From Rhodoplanes sp. Z2-YC6860 (lineage in GTDB: Bacteria > Pseudomonadota > Alphaproteobacteria > Rhizobiales > Xanthobacteraceae): DNA of 64,000 bases. The position numbers and the translations under genes are program-made. The stretch lies in contig NZ_CP007440.1 in NCBI RefSeq assembly GCF_001579845.1, positions 7,710,029 through 7,774,028 of the forward strand, in the 5' to 3' direction. The stretch's first letter is position 1; the number at the start of each line of letters is the position of its first letter. Shown piece after piece: positions 8,034 through 16,018 of the stretch. The notes under the pieces are model-generated. The model saw only the letters and a list, made by a program, of their open reading frames with translations. It made no database searches and had not been told where the DNA came from.

Positions 8034-8606
8034 TCACATATACGGCTCGTTGCGGAACGCGACCGTCGCCATCAACAGGCGCTGGTGACCCGCGGAATTC
8101 GCCAGGTTGAGGCCGAGCAGCGACACATAGACCGGCCATTGATACATCAATCGCATGACGACAATGTCGGTCGGACCGCCCGGCTGATAGCCGAAGGTGG
8201 TGGTCTGGACGTTGCCGCTGGCGTCAACCGGCAGCGACGTGTTGACCGACGACCACGCCGTGTAGCTCTTGACGTCGACGTAGAGCGAACCGTTGCAGTT
8301 GAACAGCGCGTAGATCCGCGCGCAGACCGCCTGCTTGAACTTGGTCTGGTCGTAGCCTTGGGTCTGCGCCTGGCCGGTCATGATCAGCCGGGCGCTGTCG
8401 GCAGCAGCCGTCTCGAGCGCCTGCCCGGCAAAGAAGACGATCGCCGTTTGAAGGATCGCGAAGACGAGCGCAAGGAATGGTGCCGCCACCATGCCGAATT
8501 CAATTGCGGTCGCGCCGCTCCGGTCGCGGAGCATGCGGCACATAGTGCGCCCAGCCCACGACTGCCTGGCCACGGCCAGCAATTTGATGTGGAATCCCCC
8601 AGTCAT
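8034..8606 (-). CDS. TadE/TadG-like pseudopilin
   Basis: This protein of about 190 residues has the TadE-type motif RSGATAIEFGMVAAPFLALV at about residue 30. One hydrophobic helix follows, then a soluble domain with two cysteines (KFKQAVCARIYALFNC). It lacks a von Willebrand domain, so it is a short TadE-like pilin rather than a full TadG. Three close starts are possible (GTG 8615, ATG 8612, ATG 8606); I chose 8606 because AGGTGA then stands at good spacing. It is the first gene of a two-gene minus-strand unit running away from the main tad operon. Confidence 0.83.
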   Translation of the reverse strand: MTGGFHIKLLAVARQSWAGRTMCRMLRDRSGATAIEFGMVAAPFLALVFAILQTAIVFFAGQALETAAADSARLIMTGQAQTQGYDQTKFKQAVCARIYALFNCNGSLYVDVKSYTAWSSVNTSLPVDASGNVQTTTFGYQPGGPTDIVVMRLMYQWPVYVSLLGLNLANSAGHQRLLMATVAFRNEPYM

Positions 8607-8776
8607 CGCCATCACCTGAGCAACGCGGCACTCTGGGCCGCTTTGCCGGGCAACTTAGCAGCGAAGGCTTGTTGAATGATTGAAGGTAGGATTTGAAGTA
8701 GCTGGCGTCTGGTTTACCCGGCGCTAACCACATCCACCTGGACGCCGCTTCCCGGGCGCCGCTTCCTGGGCGCCGC

Positions 8777-9298
8777 TTATCGCGGTGCTCCGGCCACCCC
8801 GCCACTCTGCGCCAGTGTACCGAACGTGCCGATCTGCTGCAGATTGGAGGTGAAGTACGCTGGCGTATCGCCGATGGTGATGCGGCGCTCGCAATTCCGC
8901 GCACAACTGTAAGTCTCGCGATCGATGCCGCGATACATCACGACAACCTTGTCGATTGGCCCGACCACCTGCACCGCCGTCTCCAGAAGAATGACGCCAC
9001 GGCGATCGAGCGCAACAAGATTGGTGGCGCCATAGCCCTTCGCGGTGATCACCGCGACGCCGCCGTGCTGCACCGCTGCATCGGCGATCAACGGATTGCC
9101 GATCACCAGCGTCGCCGTCTTCTCCGGCAGCTTGACGATCTTGGCGCGGTCGAGCGCCACGACCACCGAGCCGGCCGGCGTCATGGCCTCGGCAGCGAGC
9201 GCTGCGTGCCGATCCGGCACGACGCTCGTCAATACGGCAGATGCAATGATTAGGAAAAGGCCCGGCCCGAAGCCGCGGCGACCGGCGAACGCCATCAT
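8777..9298 (-). CDS. stand-alone CpaC/RcpA N-domain protein (pilus assembly)
   Basis: This protein of about 173 residues starts at ATG 9298 with a GGAG site. A signal peptide (FGPGLFLIIASAVLTSVV) is followed by the domain found at the N-terminus of CpaC secretins: KIVKLPEKTATLVIGNPLIA, then GYGATNLVALDRRG. The CpaC protein encoded at 16825 has the same order of motifs (VLVADPKIANAVV, GVALGQTNVYFFD). There is no secretin barrel domain here. It may help the secretin or form part of the periplasmic channel. It faces away from the first flp pilin gene across a 421-bp gap. Confidence 0.78.
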   Translation of the reverse strand: MMAFAGRRGFGPGLFLIIASAVLTSVVPDRHAALAAEAMTPAGSVVVALDRAKIVKLPEKTATLVIGNPLIADAAVQHGGVAVITAKGYGATNLVALDRRGVILLETAVQVVGPIDKVVVMYRGIDRETYSCARNCERRITIGDTPAYFTSNLQQIGTFGTLAQSGGVAGAPR

Positions 9299-9719
9299 TT
9301 TATGCTCCGCACGCATACATACGGCGACCAAACACAGCGGCCGCACAGAACTCATAAATGAGTTGAACGCAAAATGGTGAATGAAGTCGAAATCGGAAAC
9401 CCGCTCATGGCGCCGCGGCAGCCGCGCGGGTTGATCGGCGCAACCGAATCTATCGAAATTTTTATGCAATATCGGTCGTATCGTGTGAACGACCGGAGGT
9501 GACGTCTTTCTCGTACGTGATTTAACTGATGAATTTTCCGATAAGTGCATTTTTAACCACAGACGAATTCCACGCGATTCTCTCGTGTTTCGTCGAATGA
9601 ATTAACTTCGACGCAAGGCCGCGCTGCTAATTTTTGCGCACGGCTTCGATCGGTCGGATCAAACAACGACCACGAGCCAGCTCAGACAGCCACGTGTGGA
9701 CCTCTAAGGAGCTACGAAG
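9299..9719. promoter_or_regulatory. 421-bp divergent control region between the CpaC-N gene and flp1
   Basis: No coding region is apparent. It is clearly more AT-rich than its surroundings, notably around 9455-9640. An inverted repeat CGTCGAA (9591-9597) / TTCGACG (9607-9613) encloses a TTAA, and further TTAAC sequences lie at about 9522 and 9553. An AAGGAG ribosome site for flp1 lies near the right end. It must hold the promoters for flp1 (rightward) and the CpaC-N gene (leftward). Confidence 0.55.
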
Positions 9720-9887
9720 ATGACCAAGCTTTTGTCTCGTTTCGTCAAGAACGAATCCGGCGCGACTGCGATCGAATACGGCCTGATCGCCGCGGGAATC
9801 TCGGTCGCGATCATCGCGGTTGTGCAGGGCGTCGGCTCGAAGCTGAAGACGACCTTCACGTCCGTCCAGAGCGCGCTCGGCGGCTAA
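9720..9887 (+). CDS. flp: Flp-type pilin (first copy)
   Basis: This 55-residue prepilin has a short basic leader (MTKLLSRFVKNESG). The Flp signature then reads GATAIEYGLIAAGISVAIIA: cleavage by CpaA after the glycine, then the Glu-Tyr pair typical of Flp pilins, then the hydrophobic helix that packs into the filament. AGGAG lies 9 bases before the ATG. It is the major-pilin type of the Tad system. A second copy lies at 14934; the two are nearly identical through the EYGLIAAGIS region and differ in the leader and in single residues of the C-terminal half. A strong hairpin terminator follows, so it is probably monocistronic. Confidence 0.93.
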   Translation: MTKLLSRFVKNESGATAIEYGLIAAGISVAIIAVVQGVGSKLKTTFTSVQSALGG

Positions 9888-9960
9888 GACTCCCGCGCTG
9901 CCAATCCATAGCAGCATCATTCAAGGTGATTTTCTGGCTGCGGTGAATTGCGAATTGCAG

Positions 9961-9994
9961 GTAAGGCCCGGCCTCTCGCCGGGCCTTACTATTT
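9961..9994 (+). terminator. intrinsic terminator after flp1
   Basis: A perfect 12-bp stem (9961-9972 with 9978-9989) with a CTCTC loop is followed by TATTT. It lies 74 bases after the flp1 stop and before the ATP-grasp gene, so it should end a short pilin transcript. Confidence 0.8.
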
Positions 9995-10126
9995 GACAAC
10001 GCCGCCAAGCGATGGCCGAGCCGCGTGGACAGGCCTGACCGCACGCCGCGGCTTTATCCAATCCGTAATAACCACGCGCTAATTTCGCAACATTCCAAGT
10101 GGGTTTCGCCAAGCGAGCGCTCCCCG

Positions 10127-11308
10127 ATGCAAATTGCCCTCAAGCGCCAGGCGCCTGCCGTCGCGACGATCGAGACGGCCAAGCCGGCCCAGGATCTGCA
10201 AATCAACGCGGTGCTGCAGAAGATGGCTGCGGTCGCCGCGACCAGCCCTCTCAGCATCGTGCGGGAATATTGCAGCCTCGCCTTCGGACCCGGTCAGGTC
10301 TCGTTCAAGGAATACATGCAATTGAGGCTCTTCGATCGGGACTACTATCCCGACAAGCGCACCGTCGTGGGATGGCGGAAGAACAGAGACCTCGATCTTA
10401 CGATCAACTACCGGCACGACTGGATCGGGCTGTTCGCCAACAAGATCGCCTCGGCGAGCTATCTGGCTGCGCACGGCTTTCCCACCATCCCGGTGCTGGG
10501 CATCTACACGGAAAACCTGGCAAGCCCATCACAGCACGTCATCGCGAATGCCGAGGCCCTGAAAGCATTTCTTCGTCGTCCGGAGCATTACCCAATGTTC
10601 GGCAAGCCCATCGAGGGCATCCAGAGCATCGGGTCCATCGGCTTGGCGCAATACGATTCCGGAGAAGACCGTCTCGAGACGATCGGCGGTGAGAACATTC
10701 TGGTCGACGACTTCGCATCCGACGTTCTCAATAATTTCTCGCAGGGCTACCTGTTCCAGAAATTCCTCTCGCCTCATCCAGTCATCCGCGAAGTGTGCGG
10801 GAATCGGCTGGCCACGGCCCGCATCGTCACGCTTGCCAGAGACGGCGAGCCTTCGGTGTTCCGGGCCTGCTGGAAAATTCCGTCAGGTTCGAACATGGCC
10901 GACAACTATTGGCGGCCGGGCAACCTGCTGGCGCAAATCGACGTGACGACCGGCAAGGTCCTGCGCGCGATGTCAGGCACCGGCCTGGAGTTCGCCTGCC
11001 ACAGCGAACATCCCGACACCAAAGCGCCGTTGATCGGGATGACGCTCCCCCGCTGGGACGACTTGAAGCAAACCGCCATCGAGGCGGCGCGGCTGCTGCG
11101 GCACATGCCTCTGATCGGCTTCGATATGGCGATGTCGGAAACCGGCCCGGTCGTGGTCGAGATGAACTACAATCCCGACTTTCTCCTGAATCAACTGGCG
11201 GACGGTCGCGGCGTACTCGATGCCGAGTTCAGCGCGTTCGTCGCCGAGCAGAAGCGCAAGGCGGCCGAACGCACGAAAATGATCAAGCGCGAAATACGCC
11301 AGCTTTGA
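10127..11308 (+). CDS. ATP-grasp enzyme (sugar-transfer-associated type)
   Basis: This protein of about 393 residues is cytosolic with no signal or membrane segment. The N-terminal part (YCSLAFGPGQVSFKEYMQLR and following) and the C-terminal ATP-grasp fold resemble proteins annotated as sugar-transfer-associated ATP-grasp. The nucleotide and metal site includes FGKPIEGIQSIGS and the C-terminal VVVEMNYNPDF, with the Glu/Asn pair that binds magnesium. ATP-grasp enzymes join a carboxylate to an amine or thiol through an acyl phosphate. The start is uncertain: the ATG at 10127 has a poor ribosome site, and a GTG at 10025 is the alternative. Its 3' end overlaps the convergent decarboxylase gene by 26 bases. 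The substrate is unknown. Confidence 0.78.
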   Translation: MQIALKRQAPAVATIETAKPAQDLQINAVLQKMAAVAATSPLSIVREYCSLAFGPGQVSFKEYMQLRLFDRDYYPDKRTVVGWRKNRDLDLTINYRHDWIGLFANKIASASYLAAHGFPTIPVLGIYTENLASPSQHVIANAEALKAFLRRPEHYPMFGKPIEGIQSIGSIGLAQYDSGEDRLETIGGENILVDDFASDVLNNFSQGYLFQKFLSPHPVIREVCGNRLATARIVTLARDGEPSVFRACWKIPSGSNMADNYWRPGNLLAQIDVTTGKVLRAMSGTGLEFACHSEHPDTKAPLIGMTLPRWDDLKQTAIEAARLLRHMPLIGFDMAMSETGPVVVEMNYNPDFLLNQLADGRGVLDAEFSAFVAEQKRKAAERTKMIKREIRQL

Positions 11309-12800
11309 TTTCCGGTTCGTGAACCGGCTCGACTTCGATGCGGCCCTTCATCTGTGCGAGCGTCACGCGCAGAGCCGAACGGGACAGCTCCTGGACAAAT
11401 TGGTCCATGTCACCTTCGGTGGTGCGGTGATTGACGATGGCCGCTCTGATGACGAGGCGGCCATTCAGCCGGGTCGTTGAAGGCGCGGCAACGCCTCGCT
11501 GGTGCAGATCGATGACGATCGCTTCGTTGAGCTTGTCGTCCGTCTGAGTCTTCAGGCCGAAGCAGACGATGTTCAGCCTGACCGGCGCGCGCATCTCGAA
11601 CAGATCGGATTGCTCGATCATCGCTTCGAGATGCTTCGCCACACGACAGCTGTGATCGATACAGGCGCCGATTTGCTTCGCTCCGAGGGTCTGAAACGTC
11701 AGCCAGGTCTTCAGCGCCCGAAAGCCGCGCGACAGATCCGGACCGAGATCGCACGGCCACACCTCTCCGGCGGCCAAACCGCTCGATGCGCGGCTGAGAT
11801 AGGCAGCCGGGCTGCTGAAGGTGCGGCGGTGGATGTCCGGATCGCGCACCAGCAGAAAGCCCGCGTCATAGGGCACGTGAGCCCATTTGTGAAAATCGAA
11901 GGCAACGGAATCCGCGCGCTCGATGCCGGACAGCAACGGGCGCAAATCCGGAGACAGGCTGCACATCGCGCCAAATGCGCCGTCGACATGGAACCACAGG
12001 CCATGGCGGCGGCACAGCGCGGAAAGCTCGTTCAAATCGTCGAAGGCTCCGGTGTTGACCGTGCCGGCCGTGCCGACGACCAGAAACGGACGGGCGCCCT
12101 GCCGGATGTCGGTCTCGATCGCTTCAGCGAGCAAATCGACACGCATCGCGCCGGCGGCATCGACGGGAATCAGGCGCAGATTGTCGGACCCGACACCTGA
12201 CATCTCGGCCGCTCGCGTGACGCAGGAATGGACCTGTTCGGAGGTGTAAGCGGTGAGCTGAGGGAAACCCCCCAGCCCCTGGCTTTTGCACGACTCGCCA
12301 AGCGCGGCCGTGCGCGCGACCAGAAGACCCATGAGGTTCGCCATCGACGTGCCGGTGACGAACAGTCCGGATGAGTTGTCCGGGAAGCCAAACAGTTCGG
12401 CCGCCCATCGCGTAATCTGGTTCTCGACGTTGATACCGACGTGGTTGCGACCGCCGCAGTTGGCGTTCAATCCGCCCGCCAGCATTTCGGCCACCATCCC
12501 GGCCGGCGTGCCTGCGCCGTGGACCCACCCCATGAAAAGCGGATGCGCGTTGCCGGTGGTGTAGGGCGCGATCGACGATTTGAATTCGTCCAGAACCTCC
12601 GCCAGGTCGCGGGGCTCGTGCGGAAGCGCGGTATCGAAACGTTCGGCCGCTTCGGCCGGAAGCTGTTGCCACACCTTGCGATCGCGGACCGTCCGCAGAA
12701 ACGCAATCATGTCGTCGAGCGCCGCGTGGCTCGCACGACTGAACTCGTCCCAATCTTCCGGGTCGAGATTGGGCTCGGTCGATGAAATTTTCGCAGTCAT
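11283..12800 (-). CDS. PLP-dependent amino-acid decarboxylase (group II type)
   Basis: This is a protein of about 505 residues from ATG 12798-12800. It has the group II decarboxylase fold of the glutamate, aromatic and tyrosine decarboxylases. TGNAHPLFMGW and NVENQITRW lie in the N-terminal part and VTGTSMANLMGL in the cofactor domain. The aspartate for the pyridine nitrogen is in WFHVDGAFGA, and the Schiff-base lysine is in FDFHKWAHVPYDAG. It should turn an amino acid into an amine plus CO2; the substrate cannot be told. It is 116 bases downstream of the second PLP gene on the same strand, probably in one operon, and overlaps the ATP-grasp gene tail to tail. Confidence 0.86.
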   Translation of the reverse strand: MTAKISSTEPNLDPEDWDEFSRASHAALDDMIAFLRTVRDRKVWQQLPAEAAERFDTALPHEPRDLAEVLDEFKSSIAPYTTGNAHPLFMGWVHGAGTPAGMVAEMLAGGLNANCGGRNHVGINVENQITRWAAELFGFPDNSSGLFVTGTSMANLMGLLVARTAALGESCKSQGLGGFPQLTAYTSEQVHSCVTRAAEMSGVGSDNLRLIPVDAAGAMRVDLLAEAIETDIRQGARPFLVVGTAGTVNTGAFDDLNELSALCRRHGLWFHVDGAFGAMCSLSPDLRPLLSGIERADSVAFDFHKWAHVPYDAGFLLVRDPDIHRRTFSSPAAYLSRASSGLAAGEVWPCDLGPDLSRGFRALKTWLTFQTLGAKQIGACIDHSCRVAKHLEAMIEQSDLFEMRAPVRLNIVCFGLKTQTDDKLNEAIVIDLHQRGVAAPSTTRLNGRLVIRAAIVNHRTTEGDMDQFVQELSRSALRVTLAQMKGRIEVEPVHEPEIKAGVFRA

Positions 12801-12916
12801 TCCAGCCGAATCGTCTGGTAGCGGCCAAATGGCGGCCAAGTCTTCCCCTGCCAAATCTTGGGCTGGGCCTGCTAATTTGCCGTTAACTTTCGCGCCGGTT
12901 CAGCGGTCCAACGCAC

Positions 12917-14542
12917 CTACGCGGACTCTCCGAATTGCTGTTCGATCCGCTCCAGGTTGTCGGTGAGCAATTGGATTTTGTCCAAAACGGCCTTGATCCG
13001 TTTGTGGATGCTTTGCGGCCGCACTCCGCTGTTGGCGCTTTCTCGAACGGCCCACTGTTCCGCGATCATCCTGGCATCGACGCTGACACGAAGCGCGCCG
13101 AACGGGCCGCCGGCGCCACTCGAGCACGCAACCGGCTGACCGATGTGACACGGCACCGCCGCGAGTTCGGCATCGATGCCGCTCACACGAAGAACGCTCG
13201 CAACATCCTCGTTGAGCGCGTGGTAGAGCGCCCTGGCCTGTCCCATCGAAAGAAGCTTCCGATTTCGTTTCACGCCGAATGAAAAGATCGTCGGTGTCGC
13301 GAATTCGTCGCGATCGTCGCCGGCCGCCGGACAGGGCTCGCTGGGCAGCATCTCCAGATTTGGATGCTGCCGGATGGTCCGCGCCATCACCGCAGCCGTC
13401 TCTCGCAAGGCAATTGTCCGGTACAATTCCGGGACTGCGAAATAGCGCTGCATCTCCGCTATGGCGGCGGCCCACCGCAGCAACTGGCCATTGTTCGACC
13501 GCGCCGGCAACGCGGAGCGGAAGGCGGCGCAAGAGGCGGGCCAATCATATTGCGAAGTATAATCGGCAAGCCCCGATGCGCTCCGATCGATCGTCTGAAA
13601 TCGTTCCGCCAGTCTCGCCGGAAACAGCAGCGCGCCACTGAGCGGGGGACCTGAAAAGAATTTCGAGCCGGTCAACAGGACCATGTGGCCCCGTGCCAGG
13701 CACTCCTTTAACCGGCTGCGGCTCAAGCGCGCCTGGCAGGCGTCGATGACGATGGTGACGGCGTCGCCGTATGTGGCCGTCAGTTGCTGAAGGCACGCGC
13801 CGCTCGGATAACGAAGACCGGTTTTCGAGTGGTCCATCGCATAGACGACCACATCGAAACCTTGTGCGATCAGCGAAGCCGCCGATCCGCGAATCTCGTC
13901 ATCGACCTCCAGCCACGGCCGGGGATGTCCGCTGGCGTCGCGCGACTTGACCCGAACAGCTTCCGCGACTGAAGCGACGCCGGGAATCGGCTCGCCCTTC
14001 GTGACCCGGCGGCCGTGGGGCGCGGCCGCCCCGAAGTGGCAGCCCGATGCCGCCAGCGCAACACCGCTGCCGGATTCGTCCGCTGCCGCGACGACGCTTG
14101 CGACCGGCCTGCTCCGCAAGCGGCCGGCGAGCGCGAATGCCAGCAGTGCCGCATCCGTGCCTGACGGCGACAGCACGACCTCGCTCTGCGCGTCGAGCTC
14201 GAGCAGCCGCTTGAGGTCGTGCTTGATGCGTTCGGAAAGCGCGTGCCAGGCCTGCACATGATTTGCCGGCGCGTGCTTTGCCCCGTTGCGATCATCGATG
14301 GGCGGCAGACGGTCGAACACTGCGGACGCGGCATCAAAGGCATGTTGCGAGATTGTGCTCGCCGTCGATGAGGCGAAACTGATCTCATCGGGCCGTGGAT
14401 AAGGCTGACAGCCATAGCGGTTGCGAGAATTTCCAGGATCGACTTCGAGCCGCTCGTCGCTTCCACCGGTCAAGACCGTCGCAAGCGCACTTGCGCCGTC
14501 GAGCGAGCGTTCCGACTGAAAGCCTGACAGGTTTGCAAGCAA
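12917..14542 (-). CDS. PLP-dependent fold-type I enzyme (aminotransferase-like), unknown substrate
   Basis: This is a protein of about 541 residues. VVLSPSGTDAALLAFALAG is the typical cofactor-phosphate segment, VTIVIDACQARLS holds the aspartate pairing with the pyridine ring, and LLTGSKFFSGPPLSGA holds the likely Schiff-base lysine. The layout fits the class V aminotransferase/desulfurase/kynureninase superfamily. The C-terminal third is less familiar and ends in a predicted coiled coil (HKRIKAVLDKIQLLTDNLER). No early in-frame ATG exists, so the start is probably the TTG at 14540-14542, just after an in-frame stop. A start farther inside or an unrecognised frameshift cannot be excluded. With the decarboxylase and ATP-grasp genes it forms a cassette between the two flp genes. 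Confidence 0.68.
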   Translation of the reverse strand: MLANLSGFQSERSLDGASALATVLTGGSDERLEVDPGNSRNRYGCQPYPRPDEISFASSTASTISQHAFDAASAVFDRLPPIDDRNGAKHAPANHVQAWHALSERIKHDLKRLLELDAQSEVVLSPSGTDAALLAFALAGRLRSRPVASVVAAADESGSGVALAASGCHFGAAAPHGRRVTKGEPIPGVASVAEAVRVKSRDASGHPRPWLEVDDEIRGSAASLIAQGFDVVVYAMDHSKTGLRYPSGACLQQLTATYGDAVTIVIDACQARLSRSRLKECLARGHMVLLTGSKFFSGPPLSGALLFPARLAERFQTIDRSASGLADYTSQYDWPASCAAFRSALPARSNNGQLLRWAAAIAEMQRYFAVPELYRTIALRETAAVMARTIRQHPNLEMLPSEPCPAAGDDRDEFATPTIFSFGVKRNRKLLSMGQARALYHALNEDVASVLRVSGIDAELAAVPCHIGQPVACSSGAGGPFGALRVSVDARMIAEQWAVRESANSGVRPQSIHKRIKAVLDKIQLLTDNLERIEQQFGESA

Positions 14543-14933
14543 GCGCGACGCTCATGCGTATGGGCAGCAGGGCAGACATCTTGCTCGCACAATGCCGTTA
14601 AAATTGGATGCAGTCGCTTGATGCGCCGGCGCCTGAGGGCCCCACGAATTCAGTCTTCATCAAGCGTTAAACATGAATTCCAAGTGAGCTTCTGCTTCTG
14701 CATCACATAGATCGCGCCCGGCTCCAATATTCCTCGAAATGTTCCGAGCAGATCGGAGCTTTCCGTTTCATTACGCCCGCATTACGGCTCTGGGGAGAAA
14801 GCAAACAATTTGTTGCGCAATTTACGGAAAAGTCGACAGTTCCATCATACCTCAAATTCAAACTTCATCTGTAGAAACCCTGACAGCTGGCGAAAACAGC
14901 CGGCACCGCTCAGTCAGTCAGGAGATCAGACGC
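14543..14933. promoter_or_regulatory. 391-bp control region upstream of flp2
   Basis: I see no supported gene here. An open frame runs into flp2 from 14739 but has no coding character before the pilin start. TTAA-N7-TTCC at 14667-14681 is a weak CtrA-like match, and another TTAA lies at about 14598. The stretch 14720-14900 is relatively AT-rich, as expected for a strong pilin promoter and leader. Confidence 0.5.
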
Positions 14934-15125
14934 ATGTCCTTCATTTCCCGTTTCTTTCGCAGTAAAGCCTCCCGTTTCGTTCGCGATGACGAAGGCGCCA
15001 CGGCCATCGAGTACGGCTTGATCGCCGCGGGCATCTCGGTTGTCATCATTTCCGCGGTCACCGGCGTCGGCTCGAAGCTGGTTACGACCTTTACCTCGAT
15101 TCAGGGCGCGCTCGGCGGCGGTTAA
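14934..15125 (+). CDS. flp: Flp-type pilin (second copy)
   Basis: This 63-residue prepilin starts at ATG 14934 with AGGAG 9 bases upstream. The leader MSFISRFFRSKASRFVRDDE is longer than in flp1. The Flp motif GATAIEYGLIAAGISVVIIS follows, then a C-terminal half close to that of flp1 (VGSKLVTTFTSIQGALGGG). It lies directly upstream of cpaA and the rest of the assembly genes, the usual place of the main pilin in this locus. The hairpin after it may limit read-through so that pilin is made in excess over the machinery. Confidence 0.93.
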   Translation: MSFISRFFRSKASRFVRDDEGATAIEYGLIAAGISVVIISAVTGVGSKLVTTFTSIQGALGGG

Positions 15126-15156
15126 GCACCCCCGCGCCAGCGTAAACCGGCATAAT

Positions 15157-15190
15157 CGCCTCCGCGCGTCCCCTCGCCGTCGCGGAGGCG
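15157..15190 (+). terminator. hairpin between flp2 and cpaA
   Basis: The perfect 10-bp arms CGCCTCCGCG (15157-15166) and CGCGGAGGCG (15181-15190) enclose a 14-base loop and are followed by AATTGCATTT. The T run is poor, so partial termination or mRNA stabilisation after the pilin gene is more likely than a full stop. Confidence 0.55.
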
Positions 15191-15269
15191 AATTGCATTT
15201 GAGCGTTTCCGATAACCAAACCGAAACGGCGTTTGTCTAAGGTCCGGCGCACAAGGATAGGACGAGTTC

Positions 15270-15770
15270 ATGCTGACCGACGCCGCACGGCTGCTGCTGT
15301 TTCCCGCGCTGATGGCGTTCGCCGCGTCGAGCGACCTCTTCACGATGACCATTTCCAACCGCGTCACGCTGATCCTCGCAGGCGGCTTTTTTGCGCTGGC
15401 GCTCTATAGCGGCATGGATCTGCACGCCGTGCTCTGGCACGTCGCCGCGGCGTTCATGGTGCTGGCCATCACCTTCGTGTTCTTCGCACGCGGCTGGATC
15501 GGCGGCGGTGACGCCAAGCTCGCGGCGGCGACCGCGCTATGGCTCGGCTTCGACCATCTGATGGCCTATGTGCTCTACGCCTCGATCTTCGGCGGCGTTC
15601 TGACATTTGCGATGATTCGATTCCGGCTGATGCCGCTGCCGGCGTCGCTTGCCGAGCAGGACTGGGTGAAACGGCTGCACAAGCTTGACGGCGGCGTGCC
15701 CTATGGCATCGCGCTCGCCGCGGCGGCGCTGCTGATCTATCCGGACACCGCCTGGATGCACCCCGGTTAA
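15270..15770 (+). CDS. cpaA: prepilin peptidase CpaA/TadV (A24 family)
   Basis: This 166-residue membrane protein has about five hydrophobic segments. It is the aspartic prepilin peptidase that trims Flp and TadE-type leaders. The two catalytic aspartates are visible: one in AASSDLFTMTISN (first loop) and one in the GxGD-like motif GWIGGGDAKLAAA. The short form without the N-terminal methylase domain is the norm for CpaA/TadV. It lies 144 bases after flp2, and the main assembly operon starts 248 bases later. Confidence 0.92.
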   Translation: MLTDAARLLLFPALMAFAASSDLFTMTISNRVTLILAGGFFALALYSGMDLHAVLWHVAAAFMVLAITFVFFARGWIGGGDAKLAAATALWLGFDHLMAYVLYASIFGGVLTFAMIRFRLMPLPASLAEQDWVKRLHKLDGGVPYGIALAAAALLIYPDTAWMHPG

Positions 15771-15889
15771 CGGCGCCGCACCCGGCGCGTTTCGCGCTTT
15801 ACAGACCTTTGTACCGATCGCGGCCATGGCAGCCGCTCGACCGGTATTTTCCGGTCAACACATCTTTAACCGCATTTAGATACGCCCCG

Positions 15890-15905
15890 TTAACCACGAA
15901 TTGAC
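15890..15905. promoter_or_regulatory. CtrA-like site upstream of cpaB
   Basis: The sequence TTAA-N7-TTGAC (15890-15905) differs from the alphaproteobacterial CtrA consensus TTAA-N7-TTAAC at one position. A weaker TTAA-N7-TAGA lies at 15866-15880. Both are in the 248-bp gap before cpaB. In Caulobacter, CtrA activates pilin transcription, so cell-cycle control of the operon is plausible. Short AT-rich motifs do occur by chance. Confidence 0.45.
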
Positions 15906-16018
15906 CTTTCGCTGATGAAATCCAGAGGTGTTCGCTCCAGCACCGCGGAGCCTTTTCTTAGGTGAGTGAAGGACGTCCTCACGGCCGTTCAGTCCCGTAA
16001 CAGAGTGAGTGAAGCGTT

